From: Maridesulfovibrio ferrireducens
Lineage (GTDB): Bacteria > Desulfobacterota > Desulfovibrionia > Desulfovibrionales > Desulfovibrionaceae
Length of the DNA stretch: 64,000 bases
NCBI RefSeq assembly: GCF_900101105.1
Contig: NZ_FNGA01000002.1
Coordinates: forward strand, 748,479-812,478
Reading direction: 5' to 3'
Both the position numbers and the translations under genes were made by a program. Below, piece by piece: positions 56,810-64,000 of this stretch (the stretch's first letter is position 1; each line of letters starts with the position of its first letter). Below the pieces are notes generated by a model. It was not told the DNA's origin, ran no database searches, and saw only the letters and a program-made list of their open reading frames with translations.

Positions 56810-58900
56810 CTATTTAACCTTACCTTTCTTCTTAATCACACGGCGGGGCTGAGCAGTTGCATTCTTCATATTATCAGGAAAACTTTCCTGTTTCGTAAAA
56901 TTCATAAAACACACATCAGAACCGTCTACGGGAAGGTCTTTCATAAATATACGCTCTATAGGCACGACGACCGGACTGGCGACAAACGAAACAACTGTGC
57001 CGACAAGATTCAGCGCACTGAGTTTGATGCCGAAGTCTTTAAAAGTCCCGTGAACAGCCACCGGAGTCGCAAGGTTGAAAAACTCAGGCCGCTTCGGTGT
57101 AGGTGCGGCTTCAAGGTCAATAGTGCGCTTCTTAAAATCAATCGCAGCCTTTCCAAAAATACGCATCTTTGACGTATCAACCACAATGGATTCGGAATCC
57201 ATCATACCGTTCTTAATGTCCATTTGAAGTATGGCGCAGTTTATCTTTGACTTTTCCTTTTCCACACTGTCCATAACAGCGGTAAACAGGTTTACTGCCC
57301 AAAGATCAATAATTCCTGATTCGAGATTCTGAGGCTTGGCACCGATGCGAAAATGACCATTTGCATATTCCATAATGGAATTAAAATCCGGAGCTTCGGA
57401 CTTTAAAGAAATATCTAAACTGATAAGCCCGCCCATATCCGTATCAGGTTTAGCTTCGCGGGCTATAATACCGTAATCGAATTTATCTATCAGAGCATTA
57501 ATACCAGCATTAACTCCCTGCTTTGTTATAGCAAAGGTTCCGTCAAAATGAGCGGCCCCCCCCGGGATATATAAATCCAGAGGATCAATGGAGAGCACTC
57601 CGTTTTTAAGAGATATAGCCAGCACTCCGCGCCCGAGACTGCTCTTACCTTTTTTAACTTCCTTTGCTTCGAATTTAAACTGGGCATCCAGACTGTTCAT
57701 AAGTTCCGGACTTAAAAGATGTCTGACCTCAGAGCCGGAATCTATCTCAACATCAACTTTGGAAGTAGCATTAACGGGTGGCTCATCCTGACTTCCACCG
57801 GAAGGGGACCAGCCGTCCAAATTAAAATCATCAAGTTGAATTAGTTCGGCTGTAAGCTGCGTTTTTATATCCAGTTTCGCCTTTGTCCCGGGCACTTTAG
57901 CGATATAATTAGATAAACTTCCGCTACCGACCAACCTGCTTTCCCCTACCCGCACATCCAGCTTTTGCAAACTGGCTTTGCCTTTTTGCGCGTTCAATTC
58001 GCAAATGATTCCGTAATTTTTAAAAGGAGGAAGGTCAACTTTAAGTAAAGAATTTAGACTATTTAGATTATTACCTTTTACTGAAACACTCAGATTGGCA
58101 AATCCGGTTGAAGATGGAAACTGTACTTCTCCAGTCAGAGTGAACTGAGTCCGGGCAATCTCGCCATTTATTTCCGCCCAACTTTTCTGCGTTGCTAAAA
58201 ATTCTGAAAGCGATCCGACCTTCACACCGACAATATAAGGATGCGCACCTATTATCCCCTTAAAATCAAGATAAAAAGGTTCCCCGGCCCGGCCGGCTCC
58301 ATTGCATTCATCAATACGATACTCGGACCTCAGTCCGGGAACTATTTCGGTAACCTGAATATCTTTAAATAAAATTTTCTGGATACTTAAAGAATCAGAG
58401 CTCAGCTCTAAATGCTTTTTCTCAGCGACAGGTTCAGATTCTTTTTTTTCATCAATTTTCGAATGAGCCTCAGCGTCGGTTCCTTTAATTTCCATATCCC
58501 AGTTGACAGAGCCATCCTGCTTACTTTCAAGATTAAGCCGGATACCTTCAACCGTAAGCTCATGAATTTCAATCTTGGCTGCCAATAGTTTGAGGGCATT
58601 AACATGCAGTCTTGCGAATTTCAGGACAGCAAAATTTTTGTCTGAAAAACCGGGGGGATTGGCGATAGTAATATCAGCAACTTCAATGGCGGGACTGAGG
58701 GACGTAACAAACTTAAGCTCGCCGCCGAATGTAACTTTACGACCTAAAGCATAGGAAGAGACTTTTTCCAAAGACGGCTTAAGCAAAGTGGCATCAACCG
58801 GAATCTCAAAAAAAAGGATCGCGGCAACAGAAAGGATTGCCAGAACCACCAAACTTAAACCTGTTAATAAAAGTATGCGAATAGCTCTGAAAAAAGACAT
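56810..58900 (-). CDS. AsmA family protein
   Basis: 696 residues, N-terminal membrane helix (~10-32), large beta-rich periplasmic region of repeated ligand-like segments, and the AsmA C-terminal domain (SIVVDTSKMRIFGKAAIDFKKRTIDLEAAPTPKRPEF). AsmA-like proteins help lipid transport to the outer membrane. GGAGGGG precedes the ATG. First gene of a probable operon with fetAB. Confidence 0.92.
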   Translation of the reverse strand: MSFFRAIRILLLTGLSLVVLAILSVAAILFFEIPVDATLLKPSLEKVSSYALGRKVTFGGELKFVTSLSPAIEVADITIANPPGFSDKNFAVLKFARLHVNALKLLAAKIEIHELTVEGIRLNLESKQDGSVNWDMEIKGTDAEAHSKIDEKKESEPVAEKKHLELSSDSLSIQKILFKDIQVTEIVPGLRSEYRIDECNGAGRAGEPFYLDFKGIIGAHPYIVGVKVGSLSEFLATQKSWAEINGEIARTQFTLTGEVQFPSSTGFANLSVSVKGNNLNSLNSLLKVDLPPFKNYGIICELNAQKGKASLQKLDVRVGESRLVGSGSLSNYIAKVPGTKAKLDIKTQLTAELIQLDDFNLDGWSPSGGSQDEPPVNATSKVDVEIDSGSEVRHLLSPELMNSLDAQFKFEAKEVKKGKSSLGRGVLAISLKNGVLSIDPLDLYIPGGAAHFDGTFAITKQGVNAGINALIDKFDYGIIAREAKPDTDMGGLISLDISLKSEAPDFNSIMEYANGHFRIGAKPQNLESGIIDLWAVNLFTAVMDSVEKEKSKINCAILQMDIKNGMMDSESIVVDTSKMRIFGKAAIDFKKRTIDLEAAPTPKRPEFFNLATPVAVHGTFKDFGIKLSALNLVGTVVSFVASPVVVPIERIFMKDLPVDGSDVCFMNFTKQESFPDNMKNATAQPRRVIKKKGKVK

Positions 58901-59085
58901 GTCCCCTCCTGAAAGTTATATCACGCGATAAGAATAAAGAGCGGTTTACCCTTTAAGCATGTATCCTCTTTAATTGATGTTCCAAGATATGTCCGCTATA
59001 TAAATAAAGAGTTATCGGAATCAATATCAACTCACTGACACTAAATTATCAATCAACTATACCTAATTAACTACGGCTAATAAAA

Positions 59086-60147
59086 GTGACTATCAATAAA
59101 AATAACATTAATTCAGAGACTAAGAAAGCAGCAGAAGAGTATGTCGAACATATTTTTTGCCAGTCAGACAGTGATTGTGAAATAGTAAAAATATTAAAAA
59201 AAGATGCAAATGAAAGGGTTTACCATGATATGGTTGATAACCCCGATGAGTTTAAACAAAAACCTCAGCTTTTATCTATTGAACCTTGGAATGGTACAAA
59301 GCCTTCAAACCCTCGTGAATTTTTAAGCAAAAAGAAGGTTGTACTACCTTCTTTACCGCAAGTTTTAATTCAAATTAAACGTGTCATTAACGATCCTCAA
59401 AGCACCATTGAGGATCTAGTTGCAGTAATAAGCAAAGACCCTAAACTGGTTGCGGCAGTACTGCGCCTTGCCAACAGTAACATATATAATCTTAGCGAGA
59501 AGGTTGACACGCCGAGCAAAGCCGTTGCTGTTTTGGGCTTAAAAAAGGCGGGGCTTTTATCTCTCGGAACAGTGTCACTCAGTATGTTTAAAAAGTCTGA
59601 GGTTGCCGTTCTTGAACTTGAAAAATTCTGGAAACACTCCATAGCCTGCGGAATAATTGCACAGGAAATTGCCCGCACCGTAAAACTTGGCGATCCTGAA
59701 CATTTCTTTGTGTCTGGTCTTCTCCACGACATTGGGGTTCAAATAATTTTTGAAAGTGAAAAGAGTCTTGCTCTTGAACTAATTCGTGTCGCCGAAACAA
59801 AACAAATAAGTTTTTATGATGCAGAAACGGAAGTGCTGGGATTTAATCATGCGGTTCTGGGAGGAATTATCAGCAAAGACTGGGATCTTCCGCAAACACT
59901 TATAAGAGCCGCGAAGGGTCATCACGATCCTGAAATAATCAAAACTGATCCTGAAGCTGCAGTTGTCCATATTGCTGATTACATCGCCAGGGCTCTTGGC
60001 TATGAACTTGGATTGTCAACGACTATAGGCAATTTAAATAAAGACGCATTAAAAAATATAGGAATAACTGCTGAGCAAATTAAAGAACTGATTCCTGAAT
60101 TTAAAATATTGATTGGTGAAACTTTTAAAATACTGACCCCAGAATAA
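59086..60147 (+). CDS. HDOD domain protein
   Basis: 353 residues; starts at GTG. The N-terminal ~85 residues are not conserved, then HDOD: LPSLPQVLIQIKRVINDPQSTIEDLVAVISKDPKLVAAVLRLANSNIYN, GLHDIGVQIIFESE. No receiver or other domain. HDOD proteins take part in signalling and stress control. The only obvious neighbour is the M48 protease gene, 77 bases on. Confidence 0.92.
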   Translation: MTINKNNINSETKKAAEEYVEHIFCQSDSDCEIVKILKKDANERVYHDMVDNPDEFKQKPQLLSIEPWNGTKPSNPREFLSKKKVVLPSLPQVLIQIKRVINDPQSTIEDLVAVISKDPKLVAAVLRLANSNIYNLSEKVDTPSKAVAVLGLKKAGLLSLGTVSLSMFKKSEVAVLELEKFWKHSIACGIIAQEIARTVKLGDPEHFFVSGLLHDIGVQIIFESEKSLALELIRVAETKQISFYDAETEVLGFNHAVLGGIISKDWDLPQTLIRAAKGHHDPEIIKTDPEAAVVHIADYIARALGYELGLSTTIGNLNKDALKNIGITAEQIKELIPEFKILIGETFKILTPE

Positions 60148-60224
60148 AAAACCCACCTGTTGTGCGGTTGCCAAACCACATAAGTCGAGATATCTTGGGC
60201 ATAATGAATGACACCGGAGGAAGC

Positions 60225-61547
60225 ATGTCCAAGAAAAAAGCAACAAAAGATATATCCAGAAGACAAGCGCTTAAACTGATTGCCGGGGGCACGTTAGGCG
60301 TTCTTACCGGATGTGCCGTTAATCCCGTTACCGGTGAACAACAACTCATGCTGGTTTCAAAACAAGAAGAAATACAGCTCGACAAACAGAACTCCCCTCA
60401 TCAGTTTTCTGCCGACTACGGCCCTGTGCAGGACAGTGAAATCAATCAATACGTCACACAGGTGGGGCAATCTCTCGCCGCCACCAGTCACAGACCGGAC
60501 ATGCCCTATAATTTCCGTTGCGTTAATGCCAATTACGTCAATGCATACGCCTTTCCCGGCGGCAGCATTGCCTGCACCCGAGGTATTATGCTCAAGCTCG
60601 AAAACGAAGCTGAATTGGCGGCGCTGATAGGTCACGAAATAGGCCACGTAAATGCAAGACACACAGCAGCACGCATGAGTTCCAGCATGGCAACTCAGGG
60701 TGTTCTCGCCATAGGTGTTGGAGTTCTCGCGACACAAAGCAGCGAGCTCGTCCCGCTGGCCGCCGGACTTGGCGGAATAGGTGCAAGCCTGCTGCTCGCC
60801 AACTATTCCCGTGCCGACGAACGACAGGCGGACAGCCTCGGCATGAGCTATATGAACAAAGCGGGATATGACACGGAAGGTATGGTCGGACTTATGGATG
60901 AGCTCAATAAACTACACAAAACGGAACCTTCATTCGTACAGCAGATGTTTGCATCCCACCCCATGAGCAAAGAACGTTACGACGACGCAGTTAAAAAACG
61001 CAACACAACCTACGCCGGTAAACACGGTAAAATTCTGCGTGAACGATACATGGACAACATCGCCTCCATCCGCAAAATCCAGCCTGCCATTGAAGAAATG
61101 CAAAAAGGTGAAGAATCCATGAGCAAAAGGGCTTTTGTAAGCGCTGAGGAACACTTTTCCAAAGCCCTCAAAATTGCACCAAACGATTATGTAGGGCTGT
61201 TGCTCATGTCTAAATGTCAAATGGCGCAGAATAAAAACAGAGAAGCACTGCAATTTGCTGAACACGCCAAGAATGTTTATCCGGCCGAAGCGCAGGCTCT
61301 CCAGATTGCGGGAATATTAAACTTTGAAACAAAGCAATATAAACAGGCATTAGTTGATTTTAATGGGTACGACAAAAGATTGCCCGGCAACTCCATGATT
61401 ACTTTTTTCAAAGGAATTTCCTACGAAGCTTTAGGGAATCGCCGCATGGCCGCGAGTGAATATTACAAATTCCTCCAGAACAATCGTGAAGGTAAATATG
61501 CTAAGCACGCATATGGACGGCTTAGTTCATGGGGATATGCGCAATAG
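60225..61547 (+). CDS. M48 family lipoprotein metalloprotease with TPR region
   Basis: 440 residues from the ATG at 60225 (GGAGG four bases upstream; the frame to 60162 is not needed). The N-terminus has SRRQALKLIAGG and a lipobox LTGC (Cys30), a twin-arginine-like lipoprotein signal. Zinc site HEIGH (His137, Glu138, His141) with GIMLKLENEAELAALIGHE, and a later Glu (SRADERQADSLG). The C-terminal ~130 residues have TPR-like repeats (SKRAFVSAEEHFSKALKIAPND), as in BepA. Likely periplasmic quality control of outer membrane proteins. Confidence 0.93.
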   Translation: MSKKKATKDISRRQALKLIAGGTLGVLTGCAVNPVTGEQQLMLVSKQEEIQLDKQNSPHQFSADYGPVQDSEINQYVTQVGQSLAATSHRPDMPYNFRCVNANYVNAYAFPGGSIACTRGIMLKLENEAELAALIGHEIGHVNARHTAARMSSSMATQGVLAIGVGVLATQSSELVPLAAGLGGIGASLLLANYSRADERQADSLGMSYMNKAGYDTEGMVGLMDELNKLHKTEPSFVQQMFASHPMSKERYDDAVKKRNTTYAGKHGKILRERYMDNIASIRKIQPAIEEMQKGEESMSKRAFVSAEEHFSKALKIAPNDYVGLLLMSKCQMAQNKNREALQFAEHAKNVYPAEAQALQIAGILNFETKQYKQALVDFNGYDKRLPGNSMITFFKGISYEALGNRRMAASEYYKFLQNNREGKYAKHAYGRLSSWGYAQ

Positions 61548-61596
61548 CAAGCCAAGTTAATTCTATAAATAAATTTAACTTTAGCTGGAGACATTA

Positions 61597-62337
61597 ATGA
61601 ACCGCAAGGCAACTTTTACACTCCTAATAATGGCACTATTGTATTTTGCTACGCCATTTTCTGCACATGCCGTGGAAAAACTTGTCTTCTCAGGTATTGA
61701 ATCCATTAACTCTGATATAAGTTTCAAAGTCCTTAAAGAAGCATATGGACGTATCGGAATTAAAATAGAACTAAAACATTATCCGATCCTGCGTGCATTA
61801 CACTCATCCGATTCAGGTATTGTGGATGGTGAATTATTCAAAAAAAAAGGACTTGAGAATAAATATCCCAACCTCACAATGATTCATGTTCCTGTGAACA
61901 ACATTGAATCTATGGTTCTCACTAATAAATCATCCCCTCCCTTTACAGACTGGCAATCACTTGCCCCGTTCAGAATAGGAATCTACCGTGGAGTGGCTTT
62001 TACAAAAGAAAAAACAGCAAAAGCCGGCTGCACCCAAGTCTTTGAATTGGACACACACGATCAAATGCTCAAAATGCTTGAAGCAAACAGAATTGACGTG
62101 GCTATTGTCGCAAAAATTGCCGGATTGAGTCTTTTACGGAAAGCCGGACCAACCGAAATAAAACTCATCGAACCACCTCTTGAAAGCTTCCCTGTTTATC
62201 ACTACCTCAATAAAAAACATTCCCGCCTCGTTCCCAAACTGACAGCAGTGCTGAAACAAATGCAAAAAGAAGGAAGGATACAACAAATACGGGAAGAGAT
62301 TATTCAGAAGGAATTTGGAACACTCGGTGGAGAGTAA
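61597..62337 (+). CDS. periplasmic solute-binding protein, SBP_bac_3 type
   Basis: 246 residues with signal peptide (FSAHA, residue ~26). PBP-like domain (SFKVLKEAYGRIGIKIELKHYP, DWQSLAPFRIGIYRGVAFTKEKT, ANRIDVAIVA). No transporter gene is adjacent, so it may feed a sensor or a distant ABC system, or act alone like the sensory PBPb proteins of this genus. GGAG precedes the ATG. Confidence 0.88.
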   Translation: MNRKATFTLLIMALLYFATPFSAHAVEKLVFSGIESINSDISFKVLKEAYGRIGIKIELKHYPILRALHSSDSGIVDGELFKKKGLENKYPNLTMIHVPVNNIESMVLTNKSSPPFTDWQSLAPFRIGIYRGVAFTKEKTAKAGCTQVFELDTHDQMLKMLEANRIDVAIVAKIAGLSLLRKAGPTEIKLIEPPLESFPVYHYLNKKHSRLVPKLTAVLKQMQKEGRIQQIREEIIQKEFGTLGGE

Positions 62338-62410
62338 TTTACTGATTAAAGAAATTCAGAAGTGTTCACTTTTCCTCTTTACAACCAAAATCGATTAACA
62401 TACGGTTTTT

Positions 62411-62498
62411 TCAGCTAGGGGCGTCTTTTTAGACTGAGATGGCATTAACGCCTGTCCCTTCGAACCTGATGCGGGTAATTCTGCCGGAGGGAAGCTGC
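62411..62498 (+). promoter_or_regulatory. TPP riboswitch (THI element)
   Basis: Closing helix CAGCT (62412-62416) with AGCTG (62493-62497), the conserved CTGAGA (62434-62439), and CCTGATGCGGGTAATTCTGCC (62465-62485). It senses thiamine pyrophosphate and sits ahead of a terminator and the thiSGH genes. Confidence 0.93.
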
Positions 62499-62524
62499 AA
62501 TAGATTCTTATGCTTTTTCTATCT

Positions 62525-62560
62525 GCGCTTACCTTTTTTTAAGGTAAGCGCTTTTTTTTT
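62525..62560 (+). terminator. riboswitch-controlled terminator
   Basis: GCGCTTACCTT with its complement (62525-62535 and 62541-62551), five-T loop, then nine Ts. It lies just after the TPP riboswitch and before thiS, so TPP binding would favour termination. Confidence 0.93.
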
Positions 62561-62573
62561 GCCGGAGCAAATT

Positions 62574-62774
62574 ATGATTGTCATACTGAATGGGGAAAAA
62601 ACCGAAATAAACAATGATACAAGCGTGCTTGCACTGCTTGATTCCAAGCAAATAGCTGCGGACACAGTCGTTGTTGAATTGAACAAGGAAATAATCCCTT
62701 CCGACACTTTCTGTAATACAATGCTAAACGACGGAGATCATCTCGAAGTGCTCCGTTTCGTTGGCGGAGGATGA
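62574..62774 (+). CDS. thiS: sulfur carrier protein ThiS
   Basis: 66 residues from the ATG at 62574 (GGAG upstream; the longer upstream frame crosses the terminator and is spurious). Ubiquitin-like fold ending VLRFVGGG, with the C-terminal Gly-Gly that is thiocarboxylated. It gives sulfur for the thiazole part of thiamine. Confidence 0.95.
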   Translation: MIVILNGEKTEINNDTSVLALLDSKQIAADTVVVELNKEIIPSDTFCNTMLNDGDHLEVLRFVGGG

Positions 62775-63559
62775 AAAACACAATGAGCGAAGATCTTTTT
62801 GAACTCGGTGGTCGCAAATTTAACAGCCGACTGCTTAGCGGCACAGGCAAATTTGCCGACGATTCAATTATTCCTGCTGTATGCGAAGCTTCCGGTTCTG
62901 AGATTATCACCGTCGCACTACGCCGGGTTGATCTTGAATCAAAAACTGACAATGTCATTAATTTTATTCCTAAGCACATGCAGCTTCTGCCCAACACTTC
63001 CGGTGCAAGAACAGCCGATGAAGCTGTACGCATCGCCCGTTTAGCCAGAGCTATGGGATGCGGAGACTGGATAAAAATCGAAGTTATCTCAGACAACAAA
63101 TATCTTTTACCTGACGGATATGAGACAGCCAAGGCCACCGAAATTCTTGCCAAAGAAGGTTTCATTGTTCTGCCGTACGTCAATGCTGATCTCTACATAG
63201 CACGCTCTCTGGTTGACGCCGGAGCTGCCGCTGTCATGCCTCTCGGCTCCCCTATCGGAACAAATCGAGGCATCCAAACCCGTGAAATGATACGCATCCT
63301 CATTGAAGAAATATCCCTGCCCATCATCGTTGATGCTGGCATAGGTCGTCCTTCTGAAGCATGCGAAGCAATGGAAATGGGCGCTGACGCATGTCTGGTC
63401 AACACTGCTATTGCTACAGCCTGTGATCCTGTCACAATGGCAAAAGCTTTCGGACGGGCAGTCAAAGCTGGGCGCGAAGCATACCTTTCCGGCCCCGGAG
63501 CAAAACATCGCCAAGCGATGGCTTCATCTCCTCTTACCGGCTTTTTGAGCGAGGATTAG
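62771..63559 (+). CDS. thiG: thiazole synthase ThiG
   Basis: 262 residues. ATG overlaps the thiS stop (ATGA); a second in-frame ATG at 62783 is possible. TIM-barrel with [10 protein letters not shown] (Schiff-base Lys), [13 protein letters not shown] and [29 protein letters not shown]. It forms the thiazole ring with ThiS thiocarboxylate and dehydroglycine from ThiH. Confidence 0.97.
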   Translation: MKNTMSEDLFELGGRKFNSRLLSGTGKFADDSIIPAVCEASGSEIITVALRRVDLESKTDNVINFIPKHMQLLPNTSGARTADEAVRIARLARAMGCGDWIKIEVISDNKYLLPDGYETAKATEILAKEGFIVLPYVNADLYIARSLVDAGAAAVMPLGSPIGTNRGIQTREMIRILIEEISLPIIVDAGIGRPSEACEAMEMGADACLVNTAIATACDPVTMAKAFGRAVKAGREAYLSGPGAKHRQAMASSPLTGFLSED

Positions 63560-63562
63560 GCA

Positions 63563-64000
63563 ATGAGCTTTTATCCCATCTGCGCTGAATACGGAGCTTT
63601 ACCCCTCGCAGAGAAATTTGCCGAGGTAACAGAAGACGATGTCCGGCGCGCAATAAACGCTACCACAGCCAGCCCCGAAGATTTCATGGCCATGTTAAGC
63701 CCTGCGGCTGTCCCCTTTCTCGAAGAAATGGCGCAAAAAGCGAACAAGCTGACTGAGCAGTATTTCGGTAAAACAATTCAAATGTTCACCCCGTTATACC
63801 TTTCCAATTATTGCACCAACCGTTGCGTATATTGCGGTTTCAACACCACAAATAATATCAAACGCGATCATCTGGAGCCGGAACAGGTCGAAGAAGAAGC
63901 TATCGCCATTGCCGCCACGGGAATGAAACAGCTGCTCATCCTTACCGGAGATGCACGCACCAAGGCTTCCCCGGAATACCTTGAATCCTGCACAAAGATT
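63563..64000 (+). CDS. thiH: 2-iminoacetate synthase ThiH, 3' end missing
   Basis: The first 146 residues are visible; the gene runs past the window. Radical SAM cluster motif CTNRCVYCGF (CxxxCxxC) and LILTGDAR. It makes dehydroglycine from tyrosine for ThiG, an oxygen-sensitive route that suits an anaerobe. It starts three bases after the thiG stop. Confidence 0.95.
   Translation, partial: MSFYPICAEYGALPLAEKFAEVTEDDVRRAINATTASPEDFMAMLSPAAVPFLEEMAQKANKLTEQYFGKTIQMFTPLYLSNYCTNRCVYCGFNTTNNIKRDHLEPEQVEEEAIAIAATGMKQLLILTGDARTKASPEYLESCTKI

Noticed and set aside
60162-60224. Upstream extension of the M48 protease
   Set aside because: GGAGG directly precedes the ATG at 60225, and the signal peptide begins properly only from there.
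62439-62573. N-terminal extension of ThiS
   Set aside because: It would read through the TPP riboswitch and terminator; ThiS is complete from 62574.

Overview
The window looks like chromosomal DNA of a Desulfovibrio/Maridesulfovibrio-type sulfate-reducing bacterium. This is inference from gene content (many PAS kinases and diguanylate cyclases, HDOD and HD-GYP proteins, a heme-linked cyclase, SulP, CcmF, periplasmic redox proteins, an HpnA-type epimerase) and from moderate-to-low GC by eye; no rRNA or tRNA is present to fix the taxon. Coding density is high, with genes on both strands in short operons.

Layout. 1-4.98 kb: the 3'-truncated end of an EmrE-type exporter, then an operon for a two-part membrane system (DUF3100 plus a small membrane protein) with an M20 amidohydrolase, next to a regulator that probably controls it. 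5.24-7.32 kb: an AT-rich island holding a complete candidate retron: promoter, msr-msd non-coding RNA with a1/a2 ends, a nucleoside-deoxyribosyltransferase-like/HTH effector and a YADD reverse transcriptase. This is the most interesting system in the window. 7.3-13.4 kb: glycosyltransferase, MsrAB, diguanylate cyclase, small Cys-rich protein, EVE protein and VanX-like dipeptidase. 13.5-23.6 kb: hybrid kinase, hpnA-like epimerase, two glycosyltransferases bracketing a STAS protein and a lone receiver, ABM and BON proteins, and MscS.

23.8-34.0 kb is a signalling block. A membrane PAS kinase converges on a tight four-gene operon (PAS/GAF kinase, REC-HDOD, REC-degenerate HD-GYP, REC-HD-GYP). The two kinases share an unusual HEINTPxQY phospho-acceptor region. 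34.3-41.3 kb: CcmF plus a TPR protein, a small CPSC protein, and a photolyase operon with DUF523/DUF1722 and SDR/DUF2867 partners. 41.5-50 kb: GGDEF-EAL protein, diguanylate cyclase with two solute-binding domains, SulP transporter and a chemoreceptor. 50-58.9 kb: periplasmic thioredoxin-like protein and 1-Cys peroxiredoxin, YhcH-type protein, beta-carbonic anhydrase, heme-binding diguanylate cyclase, FetAB-type exporter and AsmA protein. 59-64 kb: HDOD protein, M48 lipoprotein protease, solute-binding protein, then a TPP riboswitch controlling thiS-thiG-thiH, the last gene cut by the window edge.

Four GGDEF proteins (one with EAL), two HD-GYP-type regulators and two HDOD proteins in 64 kb point to heavy cyclic-di-GMP and two-component control. 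Start codons were moved downstream of the longest reading frame where a Shine-Dalgarno sequence or homologous N-terminus argued for it. No insertion sequence, CRISPR array, tRNA or rRNA was recognised.
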